64,000 bases of DNA. It comes from Nocardiopsis sp. MG754419. GTDB lineage: Bacteria; Actinomycetota; Actinomycetes; Streptosporangiales; Streptosporangiaceae. Below, piece by piece: positions 43,934-51,695 of this stretch (positions within the stretch are counted from its first letter, which is position 1; every line of letters begins with the position of its first letter). The stretch spans positions 1 to 64,000 of the forward strand of contig NZ_QOCZ01000006.1 in assembly GCF_018207095.1 (NCBI RefSeq), given 5' to 3'. Made by a program: the position numbers and the translations under genes. Below the pieces are notes generated by a model that did no database searches, was not told the DNA's origin, and saw only the letters and a list, made by a program, of their open reading frames with translations.

Positions 43934-44539
43934 TCAGAGCCAGCCCATGTCCTGCGCGGTGCGGATCGCGGCCATGCGGTTCTCCGCGCCGGTCTTGCCG
44001 ATGGCGTTCGACAGGTAGTTGCGCACCGTGCCCTCGGTGAGGTGCAGGGTCCGGGCGATGGCGGCGACGGTGGCGCCGTCGGCGGCGGCGCGCAACACCT
44101 CGCTCTCCCGGTCGGTGAGCGGGCTCTCGCCGCCGACCATGGCCGCGGCGGCCAGGTCGGTGTCGATGTAGCGTCCGCCCTCGTGGACCTTGCGGATGGC
44201 GCCCGCCAGCAGTTCGACCGGCGCGTCCTTGGCCAGGAACCCCCGCGCGCCCGCGGACAGGGCCCGGCGCAGGTAGCCGGGGCGTCCGAAGCTGGTGAGG
44301 ATGACGACCCCGCAGCCGGGCGCGCGCTTCTTGAGCTCGGCGGCGGCCTCCAGCCCCGTGGCCCCGGGCATCTCGATGTCCAGGACGGCGACGGCGGCGT
44401 CGTGCGCGAGGACCCGGTCCACCACCTGGTCGCCCCGACCGACCTCGGCGACGACCTCGATGTCGTCCTCCAGGCCGAGCAGCGCGGCGATGGCACCGCG
44501 CACCAGGTGTTCGTCGTCGGCGAGAACAAGCTTGATCAC
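43934..44539 (-). CDS. NarL-family response regulator (DesR-like)
   Basis: 201 aa. Receiver domain with ADDEH, phospho-acceptor Asp in AVAVLDIEMPG, Thr in VVILTSFG and Lys in FLAKDAP. The C-terminal GerE domain has LTDRESEVLRAAADGATVAAIARTLHLTEGTVRNYLSNAI. It is of the DesR type found with DesK-like kinases, but no kinase gene is adjacent, so it is an orphan here. The GTG at 44539 follows AAGG. An upstream in-frame extension is not conserved. Convergent with the OsaC-like gene (9 bp apart) and divergent from the protease gene. Confidence 0.85.
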   Translation of the reverse strand: MIKLVLADDEHLVRGAIAALLGLEDDIEVVAEVGRGDQVVDRVLAHDAAVAVLDIEMPGATGLEAAAELKKRAPGCGVVILTSFGRPGYLRRALSAGARGFLAKDAPVELLAGAIRKVHEGGRYIDTDLAAAAMVGGESPLTDRESEVLRAAADGATVAAIARTLHLTEGTVRNYLSNAIGKTGAENRMAAIRTAQDMGWL

Positions 44540-44714
44540 GGGGAGGCCTTCCCTCTCACCTGCGCCGTCGGAGAGCGCGAGCACGGTATCGTTCCGGACA
44601 TTGTGGGGCATGAGGCACAGTACGGGCTCGCGGGGAGGGGCGCCCCGCACCGCACGGGAACTCGAAACCGCGCTGTAGCGGGCTCTCACCCTTTTCTAAC
44701 CCACACACCACAAG

Positions 44715-46400
44715 ATGAAGCAAGTCAGTACATCGTCCCATCAGCCGGAGGATGAGTTGCAGCCGAACGAACCGAACGACGGCCGGGAGACCGGTGCGGG
44801 TGCGGAGCACGCCGCCGGCCCCGAGGACCGACCCGTCCAGGACTCCCTCGCCTCCGACGACCGGGAGCAGGGCACTCCCTCGGACGACGCCACCGGGGTG
44901 GACGAGACCGGCGCGCAGGCCCCCGAGGTCGAGCGTTCGGGTCCCCCTCGTTTCTCCCCGCCCGAAGGGTCGGCCCCCAGTTGGGCGACCGGCCCCCACG
45001 ACACCGACCAGGGGACCTACGTCTTCCACGGCCAAGGCCCGCACACCGGTCCCCGACCGGCCGGGCCGCAGCAGCCCGGACCGGGCCCCCAGCAGCCGAG
45101 CCCGTACGCCACGGGACCGGGGCACCACGGCCCGCAGCACCACACCGGTGCCTTCGCGGCCGGCGGTCACCCCGGGGGACAGCCGGGCGGCGCGCCCGGC
45201 CCCCACCCCGGTGGGCATCCCGGCGGCGGGCCCGGTCCCCACCCCGGAGGTCCTCACTACCCGGGGCCGATCGGGCATCCGGCCTTCGGCGCCTCACCCG
45301 CGCCCGGTCCCAAGAAGCGCGGCACCGGCAGGATCATCGGGATCGCCGCCGCGACCGCGCTGGTCACCAGCCTGATCGTCGGTCCGGCGGCGGCACTGGG
45401 CACCGCCTATCTGATGCCCGGCGCCGCACCGAGCAACGCGCTCACCGGTGAGCAGGGCACCACCGCCACGGAGGGGGCCGTCGGCGAGGTCGCCGAGCAG
45501 GTCCTGCCGAGCGTGGTCTCCATCCAGACCGGATCCGGCGGCGGCAGCGGCGTGGTCCTGTCGTCGGACGGACAGATCCTCACGAACGCGCACGTGGTGG
45601 CCGAGGGCGGCCCCCTCCAGGTGCGGTTCAACGACGGGACCGCCGCGGAGGCGGAGGTCCTCGGCTCGGACCCGGTGTCCGACATCGCGGTGATCCAGGC
45701 CGAGGGCCGCGACGACCTCACCCCGGCCACGCTGGGCGACTCCGACCAGGTCGGCGTCGGGGGCGACGTGATCGCGATCGGTTCACCACTGGGCCTGTCC
45801 GGCACGGTGACGACCGGTGTGGTCAGTGCTCTCGACCGGCCCGTGAACACGGGCGCCACCGAGAGCGGCGGTGGGCAGACGTCCACCGTGATCAACGCGA
45901 TCCAGACGGACGCGGCGATCAACCCCGGCAACTCGGGTGGACCGTTGGTGAACTCGGCCGGCGAGGTCGTGGGCATCAACACGGCCATCGCCGGACTCTC
46001 GCAGGAGAGCGGTTCCGTGGGTCTGGGCTTCGCCATCCCGATCAACCAGGTCCGCCCGATCGCCGAGCAGCTGGTGGAGCAGGGGAGCGCGAGCTACCCG
46101 GCCATCCAGGCGACCATCGCCCCGAGCCGGAGCGGTGGCGCGGAGATCATGGAGGTGACCGGCGGTGGCGCCGCCGACGAGGCGGGCCTGTCCGCGGGCG
46201 ACGTCGTGGTCTCGTTGGACGGAGAGTCGGTGGACTCCCCCGACCAGCTCATCGCGCAGATCCGGGCCCGTCAGCCCGGGGACGAGGTGACGCTGGGCGT
46301 GCAGTCCGGCGGCAACGGCTCCACGGAGGAAGTGAAGGTCACGCTGGGCGAGCAGAGCGCCGCGGCCGCCACCGAGGAGGTCGAGGCGGAGGAGGACTAG
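44715..46400 (+). CDS. HtrA/DegP-type trypsin-like serine protease with PDZ domain
   Basis: 561 aa. A long acidic then Pro/Gly/His-rich cytosolic N-terminus (residues 1-205) is followed by one membrane helix (about 211-235), a trypsin-like domain (about 260-440) and a PDZ domain (about 450-540). The catalytic triad is visible: His in LTNAHVVAEG, Asp in VSDIAVIQ, Ser in NPGNSGGPLVNS. The protease faces the cell exterior and belongs to envelope quality control (PepD/HtrA class). The N-terminal region contains PGPHPGG-type short repeats of low complexity. The ATG at 44715 has a weak ribosome-binding site. Confidence 0.9.
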   Translation: MKQVSTSSHQPEDELQPNEPNDGRETGAGAEHAAGPEDRPVQDSLASDDREQGTPSDDATGVDETGAQAPEVERSGPPRFSPPEGSAPSWATGPHDTDQGTYVFHGQGPHTGPRPAGPQQPGPGPQQPSPYATGPGHHGPQHHTGAFAAGGHPGGQPGGAPGPHPGGHPGGGPGPHPGGPHYPGPIGHPAFGASPAPGPKKRGTGRIIGIAAATALVTSLIVGPAAALGTAYLMPGAAPSNALTGEQGTTATEGAVGEVAEQVLPSVVSIQTGSGGGSGVVLSSDGQILTNAHVVAEGGPLQVRFNDGTAAEAEVLGSDPVSDIAVIQAEGRDDLTPATLGDSDQVGVGGDVIAIGSPLGLSGTVTTGVVSALDRPVNTGATESGGGQTSTVINAIQTDAAINPGNSGGPLVNSAGEVVGINTAIAGLSQESGSVGLGFAIPINQVRPIAEQLVEQGSASYPAIQATIAPSRSGGAEIMEVTGGGAADEAGLSAGDVVVSLDGESVDSPDQLIAQIRARQPGDEVTLGVQSGGNGSTEEVKVTLGEQSAAAATEEVEAEED

Positions 46401-47012
46401 GGATGCGCCCCCGGGGGCTCGGCCGGGTTTCGGCCCGTGGCGGGACACCCCGAGGCGAGGCGAAGGCCCTCGGCGCGTCCAGAGCCCTACCGGTGCCCGA
46501 GCGGACACCACTCGTGGTCCGGCGCACGGGGTCCGGGCGGTGTCCGCGCGGGCCCGGCCCGTGGTCGGCGCCGGCGGAGCCGGGGCACCGACCGCCCGGC
46601 GCACAGATCACCCGGCGCGGTCCCGCAGGAGGTCGACGGGGGCGTCCCTCCGGCGGGACCGCGTTCGGGTTCACTCTCGTCGATCAGCGGGGGGATCCCC
46701 GGCGACGCACAGTGGGTGCACATGAGGAACACGAGACGAGGGGCGGCCCGGCACGAGCGCCGGGCCGCTTCTTCGTGTCACGGACTTCCGGGCCGTCTCG
46801 GTTCCGGTCGGAATGGGCCGTCGGTCGACCCTGACCGGAACACACGAGACCGTCTTGAGGGACAGGAGTGAATACGGAGAGTATTGTTCTCTGCGCCGTC
46901 TGCGACCACTGCGATCGTCGCTCCGTTCACCGCACGGTCGACGACGGTCCATGCGGGTGGCTCACACTCAGGATGACCACGGCAGGCCGCGCGACACTGC
47001 AGGAGAACCGGT
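46401..47012. other. 612-bp intergenic region after the protease
   Basis: No gene is supported on either strand. A good terminator hairpin lies 340 bases downstream of the protease stop codon rather than close to it, so either the mRNA has a long 3' tail or a small untranslated transcript ends there. The right end holds the promoter of the glycosyltransferase. Confidence 0.4.
46743..46773 (+). terminator. hairpin followed by TTCTT
   Basis: GCGGCCCGGC (46743-46752) pairs perfectly with GCCGGGCCGC (46759-46768) and is followed by TTCTT. It acts on the plus strand. Confidence 0.7.
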
Positions 47013-48287
47013 ATGTCCACGTCCTTCGCACTGCACCAGCCCACCGTCCCGCGGCCGGCCCATCCCGGCGTCGGTCACCGCCGCACGCGAGTCCTCATCG
47101 GCACCGACACCTACCCGCCGGACGTCAACGGCGCGGCCTACTTCACCGCGCGCCTGGCCCAAGGCCTGGTCGAACGCGACGTCGAGGTGCACCTGGTCTG
47201 CCCCTCCCCCACCGGGCGACCGCACGTGGTGGAGCGGGACGGGGTCGTGGAGCACCGGTTGCGGTCCATGCCCTCCCTGGCGCACGAGAGTGTCCGCCTG
47301 GCCCTGCCACCGGGGGTGCGCGGCCACCTGAACCGGCTCCTGGACCGCCTGAGCCCGGACGCCGTGCACATCCAGAACCACTTCCTCATCGGCCGGATGC
47401 TGGCCCGGGCCGCCCGCGGGCAGGGTGTGCCGGTGATCGCCACCAACCACTTCATGCCCGAGAACCTCTTCGACCACCTGCGCTTGCCGTGGTCGCTGCG
47501 ACCGTACGCGGCCCGCCTGGCCTGGTGGGACCTGAACCGGGTGCTGAGCCGGGTGGCGCACGTGACCACCCCGACCCCGACCGCCGCCGGACTGCTCCGC
47601 GTACAGGGGTTCGCCCATCCCGTGGAAGCGGTGTCCTGCGGGATCGACCTGGCCCGCTTCCGCCCGGCGCCGGAGGGGTCCACCCCCGCCGACCGGCGGC
47701 GCCTGCGCGCCCGGTTCGGGCTCCGGGACCGCACGACGATGCTCTTCGTGGGCCGTCTGGACGAGGAGAAGCGCGTCGACGAACTGGTGCGCGCCGTCGC
47801 CCTCATCCCCGACGTCCAGTTGGTGCTGGTGGGTCAGGGAGCGCACCGGGGCAGGCTGGAGGAGCTCGCCGCGGCCGAGGGTGTGGCCGACCGGGTCGTG
47901 TTCCTCGGTTTCGTGGCGCACGAGGACCTGCCGGACGCCTACCGCTGCGCGGACGTGTTCACCATCGCGGGCATCGCCGAACTCCAGAGCATCGCCACCC
48001 TGGAGGCCATGGCGAGCGGGTTGCCCGTGGTCGCCGCCGACGCCATGGCGCTGCCGCACCTGGTGGAGGAGGGGCGCAACGGGTACCTGTACGAGCCGGG
48101 CGACCCGGATCGACTCGCCGACCGGGTGAGGGCGGTGGTGGCCTCGGAGAAGACCCGGTCGCGCATGGGCGCGCACAGTCGGGCCATGGCCTCCCGTCAC
48201 CGGATGGAGGACTCCCTGGAGCGGTTCGAGCGCATCTACGAGGACGTGTCGGTCGGCGCGCTCGCCTCGTCCTCCGGGGGCCGGTAG
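47013..48287 (+). CDS. GT4-family glycosyltransferase (mannosyltransferase-like)
   Basis: 424 aa, two Rossmann domains. The N-terminal domain has LIGTDTYPPDVNGAAYFTARLA with the glycine-rich loop. A conserved HIQNHFLIG and TNHFMPEN follow. The donor domain has LFVGRLDEEKRVDELVRAVAL and AELQSIATLEAMASGLPVVAADAMALPHLV (EX7E region). It resembles GDP-mannose-dependent lipid alpha-mannosyltransferases of actinobacteria, so a role in envelope glycolipid is likely, though the substrate is unproven. The ATG follows AGGAGAACCGGT. Its last 52 bases overlap the convergent sensor kinase gene. Confidence 0.8.
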   Translation: MSTSFALHQPTVPRPAHPGVGHRRTRVLIGTDTYPPDVNGAAYFTARLAQGLVERDVEVHLVCPSPTGRPHVVERDGVVEHRLRSMPSLAHESVRLALPPGVRGHLNRLLDRLSPDAVHIQNHFLIGRMLARAARGQGVPVIATNHFMPENLFDHLRLPWSLRPYAARLAWWDLNRVLSRVAHVTTPTPTAAGLLRVQGFAHPVEAVSCGIDLARFRPAPEGSTPADRRRLRARFGLRDRTTMLFVGRLDEEKRVDELVRAVALIPDVQLVLVGQGAHRGRLEELAAAEGVADRVVFLGFVAHEDLPDAYRCADVFTIAGIAELQSIATLEAMASGLPVVAADAMALPHLVEEGRNGYLYEPGDPDRLADRVRAVVASEKTRSRMGAHSRAMASRHRMEDSLERFERIYEDVSVGALASSSGGR

Positions 48288-49774
48288 GTCGGCAGCGCGA
48301 ACCCGATCACGGTGCCGCCGCCCTCGCGGTTGCGGGCGAAGACCCGGCCTCCGTGGTCGTGGGCGATCTCGCGGACCATGGCCAGTCCCAGCCCGGAGCC
48401 GGGCAGACCGCGGGCGACGGTCGCCCGGTAGAAGCGTTCGAAGAGGTGCGCGATCTCGTCGGGATCCACACCAGGGCCCCGGTCCAGAACCTCGACGACG
48501 CCCGCGCGGACACGGATCTCGATCGGGGCGGTGCCGTCGGGGTCGAACTTGGCGGAGTTCTCCACCGGGTTGGCCAGCGCCCGTTCGAGGGCGCCCGGAC
48601 GGCCCCACACGAGGCTGTCGTCGGCGTCGACGAGGATCAGACGGCCGGTCCGGCGACGGGTGCGGGCCGCGACGCGCTCGGCGACCTCGGTGAGCGCGAC
48701 CGCGCTGCGAGCCTCGTCCTCGTGCTCTCCGGTGGCCAGCCCGACCAGTTCGTTGACCAGGTCGGTGAGTTCGCGGGTCTCGCCCTGGAGATCGTCGATG
48801 AGCCGCTGTCGGGCGTCCGGGCTGAGCCGGTCCACCCGGCCCATGACCTGCACGTTGGTGCGCAGGCTGGTGAGCGGGGTGCGCAGCTCGTGCGCGGCGT
48901 CCTGCACCAGACGGCGCTGTTCGTCTTTGGAGCGGGCGAGCCGGGCGAGCATGGCGTTGAAGGCGCTGGTGAGTCGACCGACCTCGTCGTGGCCGGGTTC
49001 CTCGGGGTCGCCGCCCTCACCGTGACCGCCGGCGGCGGTCGCCCGATCGCCGTCGCCCCCGTGCCGGCCACGCGCGGTGGTGACCGGATCGAGGCGTCCG
49101 GTGGAGCTCACGTACTCGGCGGCCTCGGTCAGACGGACCAGCCGGCCGGTGATGCGGTGGCCCACCAGCCACCCGACCGCGGCGGCGCACAGTGCGGCGA
49201 ACAGGCCCACCCACAGGATCTGGGTCGCCAGTCGACCCACCATCTGTTCGATCGGCGACAGGCGTTGGAGCAGCTGGATGGCGCCACGCCCCTCCCCCAG
49301 CGAGACGGTGCCCACCCGGTACATCTGCTCGTCGACCTTCAGGTCCCGCTTGCTCACCACACCGGCGTCGTCGGCCCGGGCCACCTCCAGGTCCTCGGCG
49401 GTGGGGTGGAAGGAGGGCGGCTCCTTTTGGTTGGACTGCAGACGCGCCCACCCCCCGTCGGGCGCCAGGACCTGCGCGTCCAGGCTGCCCGGGGCCAAGA
49501 ACGAGTAGCGGTTCTCCTGCACGTCCTGGCTGGCCTCGGCGGAGACGACCAGCTGACGGGAGAGGTTCTGCACCGCGGTGTCGAACTCGTTCTCGGCGTC
49601 GGCCCGGATGAGCGAGGCGGCGGTGCCGTAGGCGAGCGTGCCGATCAGGGCGATGGTGACCGCGGCGACCATCGCGAACAGGACGGCGAAGCGGGTACCG
49701 AGCCGCCAGTCACCCGGATTGAGCAGGACACTGTGCCGCGCCGCCTCCTGGACACCCGATTCGGGAACGGACAC
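48236..49774 (-). CDS. OmpR-class sensor histidine kinase (MprB-like)
   Basis: 512 aa. Membrane helix (residues about 28-50), extracytoplasmic sensor domain of about 120 residues, second helix (about 180-205), and a HAMP domain with a His/Gly-rich insertion (GRHGGDGDRATAAGGHGEGGD). HisKA has His in VQDAAHELRTPLTS. HATPase_c follows, but its N box reads NPVENSAKFDPDG, where NAxKF is usual. DRGPGVDPDEI and GSGLGLAMVREI close the catalytic domain. The GTG at 49774 lies seven bases after the regulator stop codon, so the pair is one operon with the regulator first. The layout is like mycobacterial MprAB, an envelope-stress system. Confidence 0.85.
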   Translation of the reverse strand: MSVPESGVQEAARHSVLLNPGDWRLGTRFAVLFAMVAAVTIALIGTLAYGTAASLIRADAENEFDTAVQNLSRQLVVSAEASQDVQENRYSFLAPGSLDAQVLAPDGGWARLQSNQKEPPSFHPTAEDLEVARADDAGVVSKRDLKVDEQMYRVGTVSLGEGRGAIQLLQRLSPIEQMVGRLATQILWVGLFAALCAAAVGWLVGHRITGRLVRLTEAAEYVSSTGRLDPVTTARGRHGGDGDRATAAGGHGEGGDPEEPGHDEVGRLTSAFNAMLARLARSKDEQRRLVQDAAHELRTPLTSLRTNVQVMGRVDRLSPDARQRLIDDLQGETRELTDLVNELVGLATGEHEDEARSAVALTEVAERVAARTRRRTGRLILVDADDSLVWGRPGALERALANPVENSAKFDPDGTAPIEIRVRAGVVEVLDRGPGVDPDEIAHLFERFYRATVARGLPGSGLGLAMVREIAHDHGGRVFARNREGGGTVIGFALPTYRPPEDEASAPTDTSS

Positions 49775-49781
49775 CGTCGAC

Positions 49782-50477
49782 TCACCCCTGGCGCAACGTG
49801 TAGCCGACACCCCGGACCGTCTGGATCAGCGGTGGTCCGCCGTCCTCCAGCTTGCGACGCAGATAGCTGATGTAGACCGCCAGGTTCTTCGACTCCGGGC
49901 CGAAGTCGTAGCCCCAGATGCGGTCGTAGATGGTGGCGTGGTCCAGGACGATCCCGGCGTTGCGCATGAGCAGTTCGAGCAGGTCGAACTCGGTCTTGGA
50001 CAGCTCCACCTCGCGTTCGCCGCGCCAGACGCGACGGGCGCGCGCGTCCAGACGCAGCGCGCCCACCCGCAGGGGCGCCTCGTCGCCGGCGTCCTCCGTC
50101 ACGGGGGCGGCCCGACGCAGCAGGGCGCGCAACCGGGCGAGGAGTTCGTCCAGTTCGAAGGGTTTGGCGAGGTAGTCGTCGGCGCCGGCGTCGAGCCCGG
50201 CCACCCGATCGGGCGTCTCCACCCTGGCGGTGAGCATGAGGATGGGGGTGCGGTCGTGCTCCGCCCGCAGGACCCGCGCCACCCCGAGGCCGTCGACCCC
50301 GGGCATCATGACGTCCAGGACCAGCAGATCGGCGGGCTCGGCGTGGACGGCGGCCAGGGCCTGGACGCCGTCCGCGACCGTGCGCACCGTGTACCCCTCC
50401 AGTTGGAGGGCGCGTTCCAGGGACTCCCTGATGGCCCGGTCGTCGTCGGCGACCAGGACGGTGGCGGTGCTTTCCAT
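49782..50477 (-). CDS. OmpR-family response regulator (MprA-like)
   Basis: 231 aa. Receiver domain (residues about 5-118) with ADDDRAIRESLERAL, phospho-acceptor Asp in LLVLDVMMPGVDG, Thr in MLTARVE and Lys in LAKPFELDELLAR. The winged-helix domain (about 140-230) has LSKTEFDLLELLMRNAGIVLDHATIYDRIWGYDF and YISYLRRKLE, ending in VRGVGYTLR. The ATG at 50477 is preferred over an upstream TTG. It forms an operon with the kinase that follows. Confidence 0.9.
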   Translation of the reverse strand: MESTATVLVADDDRAIRESLERALQLEGYTVRTVADGVQALAAVHAEPADLLVLDVMMPGVDGLGVARVLRAEHDRTPILMLTARVETPDRVAGLDAGADDYLAKPFELDELLARLRALLRRAAPVTEDAGDEAPLRVGALRLDARARRVWRGEREVELSKTEFDLLELLMRNAGIVLDHATIYDRIWGYDFGPESKNLAVYISYLRRKLEDGGPPLIQTVRGVGYTLRQG

Positions 50478-50571
50478 GCGCCCATGCTCCCCCAAGCGGG
50501 TGAGAGAGCGGTAAGAACCCGCCAGGAAAGCGGCGAGATCCTGTCACGGAACCGGCACCGGACCACGCCCC

Positions 50572-50600
50572 GGCCCCGCCGGGGCCCCGCCGGGGCCCGG
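50572..50600 (-). terminator. GC-rich tandem/inverted repeat after the lyase gene
   Basis: Two and a half copies of the 11-bp unit GGCCCCGCCGG, self-complementary within and between copies. It lies directly downstream of the leftward CoA-ester lyase gene and upstream of the two-component operon. Confidence 0.4.
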
Positions 50601-50601
50601 T

Positions 50602-51549
50602 TCAGGCCTCGGGGTCGAAGGCGCGGGTGCGCCGCAGGCCGGCCGCGCGGCCCTTGCCCGCCACCACCAAGGCCATCTTCCGAGACGCCTCGTCGAGCAT
50701 CTCCGCGCCCAGCATCACGGCGCCGCGTCGGTCGACGGTCGTGGCGTGCTCGTAGGCGTCGAGGATGAGCTCGGCGTGGTCGTAGTCGTCCTGGGAGGGG
50801 GCGAACACCTCGTTGGCCGCCTCCACCTGGAGGGGGTGCAGCACCCACTTGCCGTCGAAGCCGAGGGCGGCGGTGCGTCCAGCGGCGCGGCGGAACGCGT
50901 CCACGTCCCGGATCTGCAGGTAGGGGCCGTCGATGGCCTGGAGTCCGTGCGCGCGTGCGGCCACGAGGATGCGCATGAGGACGTGGTGGTAGGCGTCGCC
51001 GTGGTCGTAGCCGGGCGGTTGCTCGCCGACCACGAGGCTCTTCATGTTGAGCGAGGCCATGAAGTCGGCCGGCCCGTAGACCAGGGTCTCCAGACGCGGT
51101 GAGGCGGCGGCGATCGCGTCCACGTTCACCAGGCCCCGGGCGTCCTCGATCTGGGCCTCGATGCCGATCCGGCCGACGGGCAGGCCCACGGCGCGTTCGA
51201 TCTGGGTGAGGAGCGTGTCGAGCCAGTGCACGTCGCGGGCGTCGGTCACCTTCGGCAGGACCAGGGCGTCCAGATGGGCGCCCGCGTTCTCGACCACGGT
51301 GATGACGTCGCGGTAGGCCCACTCGGTGGAGACGTCGTTGACCCGCACGGTCCGGATCCGTCCGTCCCACCCGCCGTCGGTGAGCGCCCGGACGACGGTG
51401 GTGCGCGCGGACTCCTTCTCCAGCGGCGCGACCGCGTCCTCCAGATCGAGGAAGAACGCGTCCACGTCCAGCCCCCGGGCCTTCTCCACGAACCGGGCGT
51501 TGGACCCCGGCACCGCGAGCACCGACCGTCGCGACCTCGGCTCTGTCAT
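50602..51549 (-). CDS. HpcH/HpaI-family CoA-ester lyase (malyl-CoA lyase-like)
   Basis: 315-aa TIM-barrel of the CitE/HpcH family, near the 318-residue malyl/beta-methylmalyl-CoA lyases in length. Conserved features are SVLAVPGSNARFVEKA, FFLDLEDAVAPLEK (metal-binding Glu/Asp), RTVRVND, VGRIGIEAQIEDARGLVN (catalytic Glu), LVYGPADFMASL and GFDGKWVLHPLQVE. It is predicted to cleave or form a C-C bond between acetyl- or propionyl-CoA and a 2-oxoacid such as glyoxylate, with Mg2+. A second, shorter paralogue lies 7 kb away in the mesaconate operon. The ATG at 51549 follows GGGGAG. Divergent from the molybdoenzyme gene. Confidence 0.82.
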   Translation of the reverse strand: MTEPRSRRSVLAVPGSNARFVEKARGLDVDAFFLDLEDAVAPLEKESARTTVVRALTDGGWDGRIRTVRVNDVSTEWAYRDVITVVENAGAHLDALVLPKVTDARDVHWLDTLLTQIERAVGLPVGRIGIEAQIEDARGLVNVDAIAAASPRLETLVYGPADFMASLNMKSLVVGEQPPGYDHGDAYHHVLMRILVAARAHGLQAIDGPYLQIRDVDAFRRAAGRTAALGFDGKWVLHPLQVEAANEVFAPSQDDYDHAELILDAYEHATTVDRRGAVMLGAEMLDEASRKMALVVAGKGRAAGLRRTRAFDPEA

Positions 51550-51695
51550 GGCGTGATCTCCCCGCTCGTGCGCTCGGGTTCCTGTGCGGACACGGACCCC
51601 GCTCGGGGCCGCGCGCCTCATCATCGCACCGTGCGGTGCATAGAGTGTGCTCCGGGGCCGGGCGACGAGACGGCCCGGGGGATCAGGGAGTGCGC

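Noticed and set aside
46868-49870. 1000-codon open frame across the glycosyltransferase and antisense to the sensor kinase
   Set aside because: Pro/Arg/Gly-rich with no domain. The overlapped genes on both strands have intact motifs.
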